This document shows positions 34,976 through 46,873 of a stretch of DNA of 64,000 nt, one piece after another (within the stretch, counting starts at the first letter, position 1; the number at the start of each line of letters is the position of its first letter). Made by a program: the position numbers and the translations under genes. The DNA is from Arenicola marina (Eukaryota > Annelida > Polychaeta > Arenicolidae). The stretch is from positions 42,380,035 through 42,444,034 of the forward strand of contig OZ025256.1 in the NCBI GenBank assembly GCA_964019135.1, read 5' to 3'. The notes under the pieces are model-generated. The model had not been told where the DNA came from. It ran no database searches and was given only the letters and a program-made list of their open reading frames with translations.

Positions 34976-36835
34976 ACTGGGGCAGCGAGCTGGTGTCCCG
35001 GGGAGTGGCTGGGGCAGCGGTCTGGTGTCCCGGGGAGTGGGGAGTGGCTGGGGCAGCGGTCTGATGTCCCGGGGAGTGGGGAGTGGCTGGGGCAGCGGTC
35101 TGGTGTCCCGGGGAGTGGCTGGGGCAGCGGTCTGGTGTCCCGGGGAGTGGCTGGGGCAGCGGTCTGGTGTCCCAGGGAGTGGCTGGGATAGCGGTCTGGT
35201 GTCCCGGGGAGTGGCTGGGACAGCGGTCTGGTGTCCCGGGGAGTGGCTGGGACAGCGGTCTGGTGTCCCGGGGAGTGGCTGGGACAGCGGTCTGGTGTCC
35301 CGGGGAGTGGCTGGGACAGCGGTCTGGTGTCCCGGGGAGTGGCTGGGGCAGCGTTCTGGTGTCCCGGGGAGTGGCTGGGGCAGCGGTCTGGTGTCCCGGG
35401 GAGTGGCTGGGACAGCGGTCTGGTGTCCCGGGGAGTGGCTGGAACAGCGGTCTGGTGTCCCGGGGAGTGGCTGGGACAGCGGTCTGGGGTCCCGGGGAGT
35501 GGCTGGGGCAGCGGTCTGGTGTCTCGGTGAGTGGCTGGGGCAGCGGTCTGGTGTCTCGGTGAGTGGCTGGGGCACTGGTCTGGTGTCCCGGGGAGTGGCT
35601 GGGACAGCGGTCTGGTGTCGCGGGGAGTGGCTGGGGCAGCGGTCTGGTGTCCCGGGGAGTGGCTGGGACAGCGGTCTGGTGTCCCGGGCAGGAGCTGGGG
35701 CAGCGGCCTGGGGTCCCAGGGAGTGGCTTGGGCAGCGGTCTGGGGTCCCAGGGAGTGGCTGGGACAGCGGTCTGGTGTCCCGGAGAGTGGCTGGGGCAAC
35801 GGTCTGGTGTCCCGGGGAGTGGCTGGGGCAGCGGTCTGGTGTCCCGGGGAGTGGCTTGGACAGCGGTCTGGTGTTCCGGGGAGTGGAGAGTGATTAGGAC
35901 AGTGGTCTGGTGTCCCGGGGAGTGGCTGGGGCAGCGGTCTGGTGTCCCGGGGAGTGGCTGGGACAGCGGTCTGGTGTCCCGGAGAGTGGCTGGGGCAGCG
36001 GTCTGGTGTCCCAGGGAGTGGCTGGGATAGCGGTCTGGTGTCCCGGGGAGTGGCTGGGACAGCGGTCTGGTGTCCCGGGGAGTGGCTTGGACAGCGGTCT
36101 GGTGTCCCGGGGAGTGGCTCGGACAGCGGTCTGGTGTCCCAGGGAGTGGCTGGGATAGCGGTCTGGTGTCCCGGGGAGTGGCTGGGATAGCGGTCTGGTG
36201 TCCCGGGGAGTGGCTTGGACAGCGGTCTGGTGTCCCGGGGAGTGGCTTGGACAGCGGTCTGGTGTCCCGGGGAGTGGCTGGGACAGCGGTCTGGTGTCCC
36301 GGGGAGTGGCTGGGACAGCGGTCTGGTGTCCCGGGGAGTGGCTGGGACAGCGGTCTGGTGTCCCGGGGAGTGGCTTGGACAGCGGTCTGGTGTCCCGGGG
36401 AGTGGCTGGGACAGCGGTCTGGTGTCCCGGGGAGTGGCTGGGACAGCGGTCTGGTGTCCCGGGGAGTGGCTGGGGCAGCGGTCTCGTGTCCCGGGGAGTG
36501 GCTTGGACAGCGGTCTGGTGTCCCGGGGAGTGGCTGGGACAGCGGTCTGGTGTCCCGGGGAGTGGCTGGGACAGCGGTCTGGTGTCCCGGGGAGTGGCTG
36601 GGACAGCGGTCTGGTGTCCCGGGGAGTGGCTGGGACAGCGGTCTGGTGTCCCTGGGAGTGGCTGGGATAGCGGTCTGGTGTCCCGGGGAGTGGCTGGGGC
36701 AGCGGTCTGGTGTCCCAGGGAGTGGCTGGGATAGCGGTCTGGTGTCCCGGGGAGTGGCTTGGACAGCGGTCTGGTGTCCCGGGGAGTGGCTGGGGCAGCG
36801 GTCTCGTGTCCCGGGGAGTGGCTGGAGCAACGGGG
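34976..36835. repeat. 32-bp minisatellite, about 57 copies
   Basis: Units of 32 bp: GGGGAGTGGCTGGGACAGCG then GTCTGGTGTCCC, varying at GGGGC/GGGAC/GGGAT/TTGGA and CCCGG/CCCAG. The unit has no stop codon in any of the six frames. Since 32 is not a multiple of three, every frame cycles through all phases, giving apparent ORFs of up to 651 (minus) and 370 (plus) codons. These are artefacts of the repeat. Confidence 0.97.
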
Positions 36836-36926
36836 ACATCCGCTGTCTCTGACATGAGTCGTTGCAACTCGCCTCTATCAGCCTGATTAATGCGAAACAT
36901 GCCTTTCACCAAAATACGTCACCAGA

Positions 36927-36943
36927 CAGGGGCGTAACCAGGG
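36927..36943 (+). mobile_element. Lone hAT-like transposon terminus
   Basis: CAGGGGCGTAACCAGGG matches the classic CAGGGGCGTA(A/G)CCAGG start of small hAT-like elements. No inverted partner was found nearby, so it is probably a truncated end. Confidence 0.35.
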
Positions 36944-37017
36944 ACTCCAGCAAGTGTACGCAGCTGCTGCACATGAAATTACAATAAGCTCAGTGTGTAC
37001 GCACGTGTACACGGCCC

Positions 37018-37140
37018 ACGCCGTGAAGGCCGCGGTGCCCGCCGTGAAGGCCGCGGTGCCCGCCGTGAAGGCAGCGGCGCCCGCCGTGAAGGCCGCGGCG
37101 CCCGCCGTGAAGGCCGCGGCGCCCGCCGTGAAGGCCGCGA
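37018..37140. repeat. 21-bp GC-rich minisatellite, 6 copies
   Basis: Units of CCGTGAAGGCCGCG(G/C)(T/C)GCCCG, 21 bp. In frame they translate as repeated AVKAAVP/AVKAAAP on the plus strand. No conserved sequence flanks the array, so a coding role is unsupported. Confidence 0.9.
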
Positions 37141-39469
37141 AGGTAACTTTACTCCAATCTGGAACATTATTTGAATACATCGCTTTTGTTGAAGCAATTT
37201 TCATCAGTACGTTAGGCCGCTTCTGTTCCTCCCCCTGTGCATTAATTGGTTAGAAGTACCGCAAAGAGAAAGAAAAGTAAGTTTGTGTCTTTCAATATGT
37301 TCAAACGAGTATTATAATAGCTGTTAGTTCTACGACACAAAATTGTAATTAAAAACGCTGTTATTAGTTTCAACTAACAACATGTTTTTCCTATGGTCAA
37401 TCGATTGGTTAAGTGCCTCAAAGTATTTGGGTACAGCTTTTGCTTCCATCGTCCTTTGCACAGGATCTGGCCATTATAGTTACGTTCCGAAAGATGTTTC
37501 TGTCATAACGCGCTCACTGAATGACGTCATAAGAATGAGTCATCCCGATACCATTTCGTCTATAACTGGAGAACGCTCAGACTTATTTGAAAAAAGGCTA
37601 CAACGCGACGATACTTCCGATGAGCCCACTTTCTTCAGAAAGATATACCCCTGAAGAACGGATATTTGGAAACTTGCGACCAGGGGAGGGGGGGAGGGAG
37701 GGGGGTGGCTTTAAAAATGTGTGTTCATAGAAGTGGTTGCAGAAGACATACCCCCTCCGAGCGGATTTTGGCGGTAAAACGCCCCGAACGAGCGGATTTT
37801 AGCGGTGAAAAGGGCGTGGGGGGGGGGATGTTACCGCGGAACCCCCCCGCCTGGGGCCATCTAAATATGTATTTTGTATAGAGGACAGATCCCGCGTAAG
37901 GCGTAGTCACAACCAAATACAATTTACTTAATATCGAGTGAGACTTCGTATTGTGGCATTTATAGACATTAAGTACGTCTACACATATCTATATATTCCG
38001 GCTGCTTATGCAGACATTTTGCTCTGATAGACATTTTAACTCTTCTCAATGAAACCGAGGTATTTGTCTGTATATTGCATATAAATATATAATGAGCAAC
38101 AAATAAAAGGGATTGTTTCTGCCACTCTTCGATTTCCCGGAGAAGGGCGTTCCGCATAAGCCCTCTGCCCGACGTCAAGTTTAACCATCGGAATTATCCT
38201 TCATATGCGAAAATTGAAAATGAATCTAATCGAAGATCTATTGGCAGTTTGGCATCAAAGACATCACTGAACCATGTTTTCGAGCTCGATCGAGGTCAAA
38301 GGCGTGAAGCGCCTTCGAAGAAGACTTTCAAAATAGAATATAACCATATATTTATAATGTACTAGACATATCCTTATATCGGACTTTGTTTGATATTTTA
38401 AGTACCAGCTCTTGAAGAATTAAAGGGCAAAATACGGCAGCAATGCCCAAGTTTTGATCACGTAGTACACAAGAAAGCCACGCTTTCCCACACCATTCTG
38501 GCCAAGAAAGCACCCTTACAAGATGCTTTCTATTTATTGGTTTAAACATATTTTTATTGAGCAATTGGAAATCAGGCAAAGCCTATAAGAAATTCCTCTT
38601 GCTGGAATTTAGCCACGCTATTTATTGCAAACTACATGTTCGTATTTATAAAATAGACTTAAATATATCATTCTCATTTAGAATATTGAAACGGTTTATC
38701 AGGGGAAAAATGATTACCTGTCCAGTTAAAATATATTTGTAAAGTAGAAATGTGGCAAGTGAGCAGCTTTAAAATCCCTAACCGCAGCACGCTTTTACCA
38801 ACAAATATCAAATCCAAAGGCCAACAAGTCGTAAGGATGGTCTATAACTCAGCAATAGCACTTGTGTAACTAACATTGTAAAAAAATATAAAACATACGG
38901 AGCATTATTTCAAACTGTTTCGCATTATAAAATATTGTCTCTGGCAACTCGATTCAACTCTTTTGAGAAGAAATTTGTCATCGCCGAAGCTGATCGGGAA
39001 CAAGAATTCCCCCCCCCCCTTCCCCCCAAGTGATGTATATTTCCATGCCAGCGCCAAATAATGAGAAACTACTGAAATACATGGTTTTAATAATTTTATT
39101 TATTGCGTGAAATTGCAATCACCCCCGTCGTATCATTAAAAATGCCACATTAAGTATTCTTAATAAAAAACAATATTAAGAGTTACGCAGGTAGGTCATT
39201 GGGAATGTATGACTGAGCGAAATATACACTTAATACTGGCGTCTCATTGGAACACACTCAGTGGCAGTCAGTAAATACCAGTCGCATTGGGACAGATTGA
39301 GCACCACATACAAGGTTTGACATCGGCAAGCGCAGCGAGTAACATGTGGTTGGGTTGAAGGACACTCTAACCTGTGAAAGTCCCGGAAGGGGCAAGGGTG
39401 GAGCAGAGCCATGCCTGTAACCCCCTATGGCTTGTCAAGGACATAGGATCTTTATCCTGCGTGAATACA
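37141..39469. other. Intergenic, no supported gene
   Basis: AT-rich sequence with a G-rich patch (about 37684-37840) holding an imperfect direct repeat, GAGCGGATTTTGGCGGTAAA and GAGCGGATTTTAGCGGTGAA. An ATG-started 90-codon plus frame (37382-37654) begins with a hydrophobic stretch but matches no family I know. A C-tract lies at about 39009. Confidence 0.35.
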
Positions 39470-39550
39470 GTCACACAGAGGGGCGCGAACCGCCTACACG
39501 ATGGCTGGCCTGGCAGAGCTCACTCGACATATAGCCTTGTGATTCAACCA
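39470..39550 (-). mobile_element. tRNA-derived SINE head
   Basis: Minus strand: GTCGAGTGAGCTCTGCCAGGCC (A-box region), then GGCGGTTCGCGCCCC (B-box-like) about 25 nt later. The segment downstream on the minus strand is unassigned. Weak but tRNA-like. Confidence 0.35.
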
Positions 39551-40554
39551 CCAGACCATCCAAGCGGCCCAGAGTCAAAGAACTCGAGAGGACGAGAAAC
39601 CAGAATAATTACATGTAGTTTCCTACGTTACAATATAAAGGAGACGTTGACATCATAATTGTGATTCATAGAAGGAGGTTCTGTCATTATTGGGATTACC
39701 AAACAGTTTACATGCGCGATGTGCTTACAAACGCGTGTATTTCTTGCAGGTTTAGAAACACCTTTAAATACCTAAGAGCCAGACAGCGAATCAAAGGGAA
39801 TTTAACATATGCACCAACATGTTTCATTGTTGACATGTCTCTATTATATTTTTCAGTCTGTCTTATTGAGCACCTGTGTGTTATGTGAGGTATGAATTTC
39901 GCTTTCATTGTACTCTACAGGTACTCCCAAAAAAAAAAGGTGACAAAACAAAATAAAAAATTAACACTTGACATTACAGACGGCATGTAATGTTCTCCTT
40001 ATGTAAGAGATCCTAAATAAATGTTACGAAAAAGACTAGTCAGTGAGGGTGTCAGAGAGGAATGAGCAACTTTGACATACGCATAGGTAGGGATGACCCA
40101 ACTACTTGCAAATAATAACTCGTTGAAAAGTCATGGCGAACTTGAACCCCAGTAATGACGCCCCCAACTGACTTCCAAATCCCATTTTTGCAACCCTTCC
40201 GTAGGAAACTGCAGGCAAGAGTTTGTAGACTAAATGTAACCCAGGTCATCACCAAATAGTCTTATACGGACCGGGGAAATTATGCTAAAATCTGTGGACT
40301 TTCGTAGCCGGTTTAAAAACTCTCACAGATAGATATATACTCGATCCACCACATCAAATACCAGTGGCTCTCAACTTATTATGCAACCATAATCTTCATT
40401 CACATTCATTCACCAACACTCGTCGTCACATTCTCACAAACTTGTACACAATCGGTTATTTTCTATGTAATACTATAATAAAAAAGACGGCGGCAAAACG
40501 GCTTTTTCAAAAAGTCTCCACTGTCGCTGCCACCACGCCTACGTTGTGCCAGGG
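39551..40554. other. 3' flank of FBXO43/FBXO5
   Basis: AT-rich and without a gene. It should include the 3' UTR of the minus-strand F-box gene. I found no canonical AATAAA on the minus strand close to the stop codon. Confidence 0.35.
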
Positions 40555-42560
40555 CTATAAGCGCCTGAGGTTCTTCTTGTTGGATTTGCTGCCCACTTTG
40601 TCTGGTTTCCGCTTGACCTGTAGCGAGGCCAGCGCCAATGCACAGTCCTTGGCTCCGTGAAAGGGCGAGCGGCACTTGATGCAGAAGTCGTAGTTGCAGG
40701 CAGTGTTGCTGCAGCGAGCGCGCTCTTGCACCGTGTGGGCTCGAGACGGGCACCCACACTTCGGACATTTCCGTAAGCTCTCGTCATTCTTCAAGCGACT
40801 CGCCTCCTACAATCAAAGTTTTAAAGTACAGGTTTTAACCGTGTGACGTACAACCAGACCTCAGCATATTCAATAGGAGGAGATCGATTTGAGGAGAAAC
40901 CGAAACCATGATGCCTAGTTCTCACTCCTTACCATAGTACACACATTAATTTATTAAATTGATACCATATAAGTATGTAAGAACATTTCGATTTCCCACC
41001 GAGATCTTCCTTAGTTTCTCGCTATCGGTGCATCTGTGAAAAAGTGCAGCTTTCTTTTGGTTTTGGCCTTCACTAACCTGCCAATATTGCAGCGTCTTGC
41101 CAGCAAGAGCAACAGCCGGTGATTCGTGTTGGCATGGCTTGGCGGTATGCTGCACTTCAGCAAAAGGGCTTTTCCCAATAGTCAACTGGCGCTCACTATC
41201 TTTCGGCTGAGGAACATTTTCCTGCAAATAATAGATCATTAATTGGTGAATGAAGTATTCAAAGTAGACATGGCAAATGTACTTGAACACAAAACTTCCC
41301 CAACATGCTACACGCACCTAGTTTATATGCCATTATCAAAGATACACTGATAATGGGTTATTTTGAAACTGTATAAATCTTACCACAATGGATATGATGT
41401 GTTTTGCAAACTAGAACACTTCTGACATAAATGATGAATGGCTAAAAAATAATAAAAAAAATAGAAGAATGAACAGAGCTTCAAACATGCTAAATGCAAT
41501 TTAGAATTTTGTTTACCTTTTGGCGTTGCACACTCTGTAACCGCTGCTTCTTTAGAAATAACTTTCTTCTCTGATTTATGCACTTGTCTTGTGTCACAAT
41601 GTCCTGCCACCCATGACTAACACAGGACATATGACACACGTCTTGATCACTCAGGAACCTCACAATTCTTCTTATGATAACATCCATTCTTCTCCCATCC
41701 AGTTCAGACAATACATCAACATATTCAAGGGCAATTTTCTTCCCTATAAGACGGTCTGGTTCACAAGGCATAAACTGAGACAATTGATGCTGCACATTAA
41801 CACTGTCAACTGTGCTGAGATCCAGCTGTGATTCGTATCCTATATCAGATAGTCTAAGACCAGTCTTGGAACAAGTCTGATTGGGTGAAGCAAAGTATGA
41901 AGGGCTGGTGATAACAGTGGAACATCTATTCAAGTCGCTGGTATTTAAGCTTGCATGTGTCGGGGGCAAATCAGTGGTGGTTCCTTGTGGGGGTGTAGAG
42001 GCCTGACCCTGCTGGTGACTGTCAGAGGTGCACAGCGAACCTGATGGGTGACTCCCAAGCCATGAAATCTTGTCAGACCAGCTGGATGAAGCAGTTTGGA
42101 AATTGGTGGTGACATTTAAAGTCTTGGTCCATTGGATGTTGTCCTGCTTTTCACCACCATTAATTTGTGATGAACACCTGCAGATGACTTTATTGTCATA
42201 ATAAGAACTGGTAGACTGCGTTGCAGAGGAGTCTTGCATCCCATGAAAATTTCCACTAGAAGGCATAAGACTAGAATTATTGAAGACATGGATGCTGCTT
42301 TCAAGGAAGCCACTATCATTTTCAAGATCATTGTGTGACGTAACCACTGTTTTGGAGTTACATGTTCGTAATACTGATGGAGTGCTTGTGCTGCCTTTAC
42401 GACAGGGGAGATTACTGAAGTCGGTTGCTATGTAGTCCAACATCGTATTCTGTTTCTTTATGCGTTTGAAGCCATGACCATCTTCAACAGGACAAGCCAT
42501 GCCTTCATTTCTTTTATTGTCTACTGGATTGTAGCATTCGTCCATTTGAGATGTTTCCAT
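40555..42560 (-). CDS. FBXO43: FBXO43/FBXO5 (Emi2/Emi1)-type APC/C inhibitor, 3 coding exons
   Basis: F-box protein that inhibits the anaphase-promoting complex and so restrains cyclin destruction. Coding exons on the minus strand are 42560-41517, 41221-41078 and 40806-40555, all phase 0, with donors AAAAG|GTAAAC and GGCAG|GTTAGT and acceptors TTTGCAG|GAAAAT and ATTGTAG|GAGGCG. This gives 479 aa (human FBXO5 is 447). An F-box region at residues 267-326 starts DRLIGKKIALEYVDVLSEL, close to human IGRKMGLECVDILSEL. A zinc-binding (IBR-like) domain at 410-451 has Cys 410, 413, 428, 433, 438, 441, His 446 and Cys 451. The C-terminus SNKKNLRRL matches the LRRL tail that blocks ubiquitin chain elongation. 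DSGFLES at 82-88 is a candidate beta-TrCP degron. The acceptor at 42570 precedes the first ATG, so a 5' leader exon lies upstream. FBXO5 and FBXO43 are paralogues; gene order favours FBXO43. Confidence 0.93.
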
Positions 42561-42751
42561 CTCCACCACCTATAAAAATAAAGGTTAAAATAAATAAAAT
42601 TAGCATTTTTAAATCCATAAAGACTTAGGTTAGATATAATATGTTGAAGAGGGTTCTTAATATCTGTTTGTACCATTTATAACAGGCCACTTTATCACTT
42701 GCAGGCTCACACTAAATTTTAGGCTAGCACTGGTAACATTGTCATATAATC

Positions 42752-43159
42752 TTAAAGTTGCATGTCGAGTTCTTTCCCGCCAGAACTAAGCCTAGGCGAA
42801 ATTTATATCAAAATTTGCAGAAAACTCGATTGTTTCATTCTATAAATTCAGAAACCTGATAAACATCGCCGTTTCGGCTGTGGTGTGGCAAACTTGTCTA
42901 TCCCGTGACACCACAGAACTCGGTCGCGACAGTGCTACTTATACCAAAGCATCGCGAAGCACACAAACTGATGACGTTTACCCCTAAAATGAAAACTTGT
43001 GGTAAATTAATATCACGGACAAGGCTAAGAGACATTATTTGGCAGTCTAGTATGGGTGGAGTATAGATAAAAGAAGTCTTGAATGATTCAAGGACTGATT
43101 CTTATATGTATTTTGACCTCATTAGTTTTGGCGGGAAAGAGCTCCACATGCAACTTTAA
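42752..43159. mobile_element. TTAA-flanked MITE in intron 1 of the F-box gene
   Basis: TTAA, then AGTTGCATGTCGAGTTCTTT at the left. The right end is the inverse of it, with GGCGGGAAAGAGCTCCACAT followed by GCAACT and TTAA. The inverted repeats are about 30 bp and the element is 408 bp. It has no transposase. A TTAA target site is typical of piggyBac- or Kolobok-type elements. A second copy in the same orientation is at 49040-49460. Confidence 0.88.
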
Positions 43160-44026
43160 ATGAAAATTCCTTTTACATCATTGGATCAGTTCAGAAATTA
43201 AATGCTAAATCTAATTCAGTCAAGTTTATGAGGGTTTTTTTAAAATTATTATTCTTGATTCAGCATCAAGTTAAGCTTAATCTAATAATGTTTTTAGTAT
43301 TTACAGATAGCCCAAGTGCATGAAACCACTAGTAGTAAATAAAGTCAATGACTCAAAAACATTCACCACCTTTATATCAGGTCTCAATGCAGTGAGTTTC
43401 TTAGAGCGTAAACTGCATAAATGATAGGCAGATAGCAAGATCAAGAGAACTTATCTTGTAAGATTACATTTCATGACATTCCTTTATTTATCCCTGACCT
43501 GTGGAAACTCTGTTTAGTAAGCTTAGATGTAATTTTAAGTAAAAAGAATACAATACCTAAATCTGTCACATGTGAGTCACGTTTTGTTACTTTCAACAAC
43601 CAGACGCCAAGTCCAAGACACACTTCTGTTGGTCCGTTGATCGACAAGCTGACAAGAGGTTTTACCCGTTTACTGCCTACTGGGCGGGATTCGAATCCAG
43701 TTTTTAAAATTTTAAATTAATCAATGAACTTCTGTCATGCAAATTTAGGCGCAAACTTAGATCTTAACTAAACGATCGAAGATCTATGTAAGAGGAGACT
43801 ATTTGTATATTATAGCTAATATAGGGTCGTGGTGTAACGATCGGTTAAAGTGAAAGAGTGACGTTCTGTTGTTTCTGTTCGGTGTGGCCACTGACTGTCA
43901 CGGCCTGGGAAGCCATGCCCTCGGCCAGCTGTTTAACAGGCCTAAACCGCAAGCGATTTTTGCTAAAAACTCTCGGAGAATGAAAAGATCTGACACAAAC
44001 TTTGTGATATTCATATAAAACAAACC

Positions 44027-44165
44027 TCCAGCTTCGTATTGTCACACTGTCGAAGGCCGATTCCAATAGTATCGCAGTTTATCAGATATTTTTCTGGTGT
44101 TGTGCTTGGCGTAGCTCTCCGCTGACGGGTACACAAATTCAGATTTGGAGCGAAAAACAAAACCA
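44027..44165 (-). other. Candidate 5' leader exon of the F-box gene
   Basis: The minus-strand sequence ends in CTGGAG|GTTTGT, a good splice donor at 44026/44025, that could join the acceptor at 42570. From 44226 to 44027 the minus strand contains no ATG, which suits a non-coding leader and supports the ATG at 42560 as start. The 5' limit is a guess. The intron would be 1456 bp and would contain the MITE. Confidence 0.45.
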
Positions 44166-44230
44166 GCCAATGAGCGTCGAGCGTGAGCGCCACGAGATCT
44201 TGGGCAACGATTGCGAGATTTGTCACGGGC
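44166..44230 (-). promoter_or_regulatory. Candidate promoter of the F-box gene
   Basis: GC-richer stretch with an inverted CCAAT box (ATTGG on the minus strand; CCAAT at 44167-44171 on the plus strand) just upstream of the proposed leader exon. CCAAT boxes are usual in cell-cycle gene promoters. No TATA box seen. Confidence 0.35.
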
Positions 44231-45189
44231 TGTTACTATAATGCAAACTCGGTATATATGGAAGAGGAACTAGGAGTGGGAGGTAGGACTACAGCCACAG
44301 AACTGGGGCTAGGGGAGAGGGTGGGGAAGTGGAGGGGGGCCGTATTTGTCTTTACTTCCAAAGTCAAAGTTTGGTCAAGAAATTACTATTATAAATAAGT
44401 TACATTATTAATTTATTTCACATTTCACCACTGCCCCCCACCCCCTGGCTGGAGTGATGGTTACACAGTACGTGGTTGTCCAATTATCGAAACACACCTT
44501 GTATATCTAAAGTATTTGAAAAGCTATTATGTACACAGCAAATGTCCTTTGTCGCCAAACCTCTGGTGTTAGAGAAGGGCACATAGGCCCTATATGTCAA
44601 AGCGTATATGACTTTTATTGTTTAATATTCCAAAAGGCAAAATAGTATTAGATGGCAATGGAATGCGGGCCATCGCATATGGCTCAAATTAAGCAGTCGA
44701 TTGTTAATTTCTAAAATGAACAATTTTTCTGATGATATAACACGGTGGTAAGGTTTTTAGCAGCGAAAGGCGGCATCCAAAATAACAACAAGAAGGCCAG
44801 CCCCAATAATTACTTAAAAGGAAATAAAACATGTGTGATAATAATTCTTTTAACTTTTCGATGCAGAACAATTAAGAAGCAAAAAATGTTATATTATGAG
44901 GCATCTAACTAGATCATCGACTGAACTTCGGGAGCCATATATTCTATTTATGTAAAAACACGTGCAGATTAAAGTCTCAGTGTGTCAATGGTTATTGACA
45001 GCAAGTAAAAACTATTTGAGTCTTTCGATCGTACTTTCTCAGTTTACTGCAATCATGTCGAATGACAATATATACTGATCGTCTACTGCGCGACATTATA
45101 CAATGCGCAACAGGAAGAAAAGATACAAGAACGTACGCCTTTCACAATTTATGCAAGATTATCAACAAGACCTCCTTAATTGGTATGTA
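44231..45189. other. Intergenic between the divergent genes, part 1
   Basis: AT-rich, with no recognised gene or repeat. Open frames are short and lack motifs. Confidence 0.4.
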
Positions 45190-45195
45190 ATGTAG

Positions 45196-45449
45196 CAGGG
45201 GTGGATTCAGGAATTGCAAGTGTGTGTGTGGGGGGAGGGGGGGGGGTCCCTGAACAAAATTGTCACAGGGAATCCACCATTTTTTTTACGACCGAGAGGG
45301 GGGGGGGGCGGGGGCGGTCCACGCCGCATCAGATAGCATTCTTGCTCAAAAAGCAGGGGGGGGGGTGGTGTCACGCATCAGATGGCCTAAATTTTGCATT
45401 AAAATACGGCACACCCTGGACAACCCCAACCCCCCTGGATCCGCCCTTG
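45196..45449. mobile_element. hAT-like MITE
   Basis: Starts CAGGGGTGGATTCAGGA and ends CTGGATCCGCCCTTG, inverted ends of the same family as the element at 29034. ATGTAG flanks it on both sides (45190-45195 and 45450-45455). The interior is G-tract rich and non-coding. Confidence 0.75.
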
Positions 45450-45455
45450 ATGTAG

Positions 45456-46749
45456 TACAGATCGAAGGAAGCGAATGCGTTTTGAAGGATAAGCCATGTA
45501 ACACCTTCTCCGTGAATAGGAATTATTGGAGATTCGATCGCGATTAGCTCAGTGTTGGCAATTTCTGGGTATCGCTATCCGTAAAATTACTGGTTCAACG
45601 CGAAGACCCTAACTTTACCCATTGTGTAAACCGCGATACGGCATAGTAGTCCTCGAAAGGGGCTTGTGCAGAAATGCTTGAAAGGGGGGTGGAGACACAA
45701 AAGCATGCGTGTAAATGCCAGAGGTACAGGTGACTGTGGTGCACAAACTTGGAAAGGGGGAGGGGTAAGGCATATCTTAGGGTCTGAAAGGGAAGGGGAC
45801 ACGTACCGTCGCCTCCTGTGCTCCGGCCCCCACCCCTGACAAGCGGGCAGAGAATTTGAAAAAAACGTACGTGCCACCCCCCAAGCAGTAATGTATCGCA
45901 CCTGGTTTGACGTTTCTCTCTGTCAAATAGTCCTAACCAAACTGCTGCCCCCCCCCCACACCACCCCGTTTTTTCTTGCCAGGTCCGCCATTTAAGATGT
46001 CTGTGCAGCTTTCAGCTAACAGCTCGATTATAACCAAAACATCAATAGGCTACAAAACAGGTCACAAAAATTCGTAATTATCACATAAATTTTTGCCTTT
46101 CGAAGCGTATATGCAATTACGGAATAGTATGTGTATTTGCTTGTAATATATAGGATCCATGTAAATATTTAATGTCACAGGGTTCGATATTGGTAAATTG
46201 TCATTGTAACCGCAAAGTGCAAAAAAAAAAATCTTTGAGAAATCCGCAAAGCGACTCCCGCGCGCGACCTTAAGTTCGTCTTTTAGTAACAGCCTGCGAG
46301 ACGCATACTTCTGGACAGTGAGCGTGCAAGTTGCGAAAGTAAACAAGTTCTTTTGCGCAGGTAAATTAAACAGTTCTTTATTTCATGTCGTTGTCGTCTG
46401 TTTGTATGTTTACTTGGTTTATTGGTTATTACAGGCTCATCAATATTTGAGCGCTAGGCATATCGTTAAATTTAATATCTTAATGATTTGTTTTCTGACC
46501 GCATCCCCTATTATCGCTGACCTGAAACTGAGAAAGAGCAATCATTGGCATAAACTTAGAACGTTTTCTTCTATTAGAAGAAAAGCGTAGAGCCTAGGCT
46601 AGTGGCCATTCGTACGGGCCTATATCAATAAATTGTGTGACTATTGGTACAGCACTTGGTCACATGACATACTAATTAATTACTTGTTCGTGAGACCTTA
46701 TCAGCTTATTCACCTCAATCTAAAAAGAGCAGAGTGTGTTATGATATGC
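45456..46749. other. Intergenic between the divergent genes, part 2
   Basis: No gene recognised. Around 46250-46360 the sequence is richer in CpG and ends in GCGCAG|GTAAAT (donor at about 46359), a possible 5' leader exon for POLR2K. A 15-mer, GCGAAAGTAAACAAG, at 46333 recurs at 48067. Confidence 0.3.
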
Positions 46750-46873
46750 ATATGATATGGAATTGCATCGAGTGCGAGATGGGTTTATCTCAGCACAAGT
46801 CTCAAAAATCTTTTTTTCAGATTTCGGAGATGTGTGCTGAAAAACCCATCTTGCAGAGAAGCAATGCTATATG
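46750..46873. repeat. Long imperfect inverted repeat (hairpin)
   Basis: Two arms of about 57 nt with a loop of only a few nt. The left arm runs ATTGCATC.. then GAGATGGGTTTATCTCAGC and ACAAGTCTCAAAAATC. The right arm read in reverse complement gives GCATTGCTTC.. then AAGATGGGTTTTTCAGC and ACACATCTCCGAAATC. It could be a foldback transposon remnant or the template of a hairpin RNA. Confidence 0.8.

Noticed and set aside
34957-36912. 651- and 621-codon proline-rich open frames (minus)
   Set aside because: Produced by a 32-bp unit free of stops in all frames; overlapping frames are equally open.
37382-37654. 90-codon frame starting with a signal-peptide-like stretch
   Set aside because: No family match, no partner exon and surrounded by AT-rich non-coding sequence; kept only as a remark.
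43645-43705. tRNA-like sequence with GGGATTCGAATCC
   Set aside because: A good B box, but no convincing A box at proper spacing; possibly an eroded SINE.
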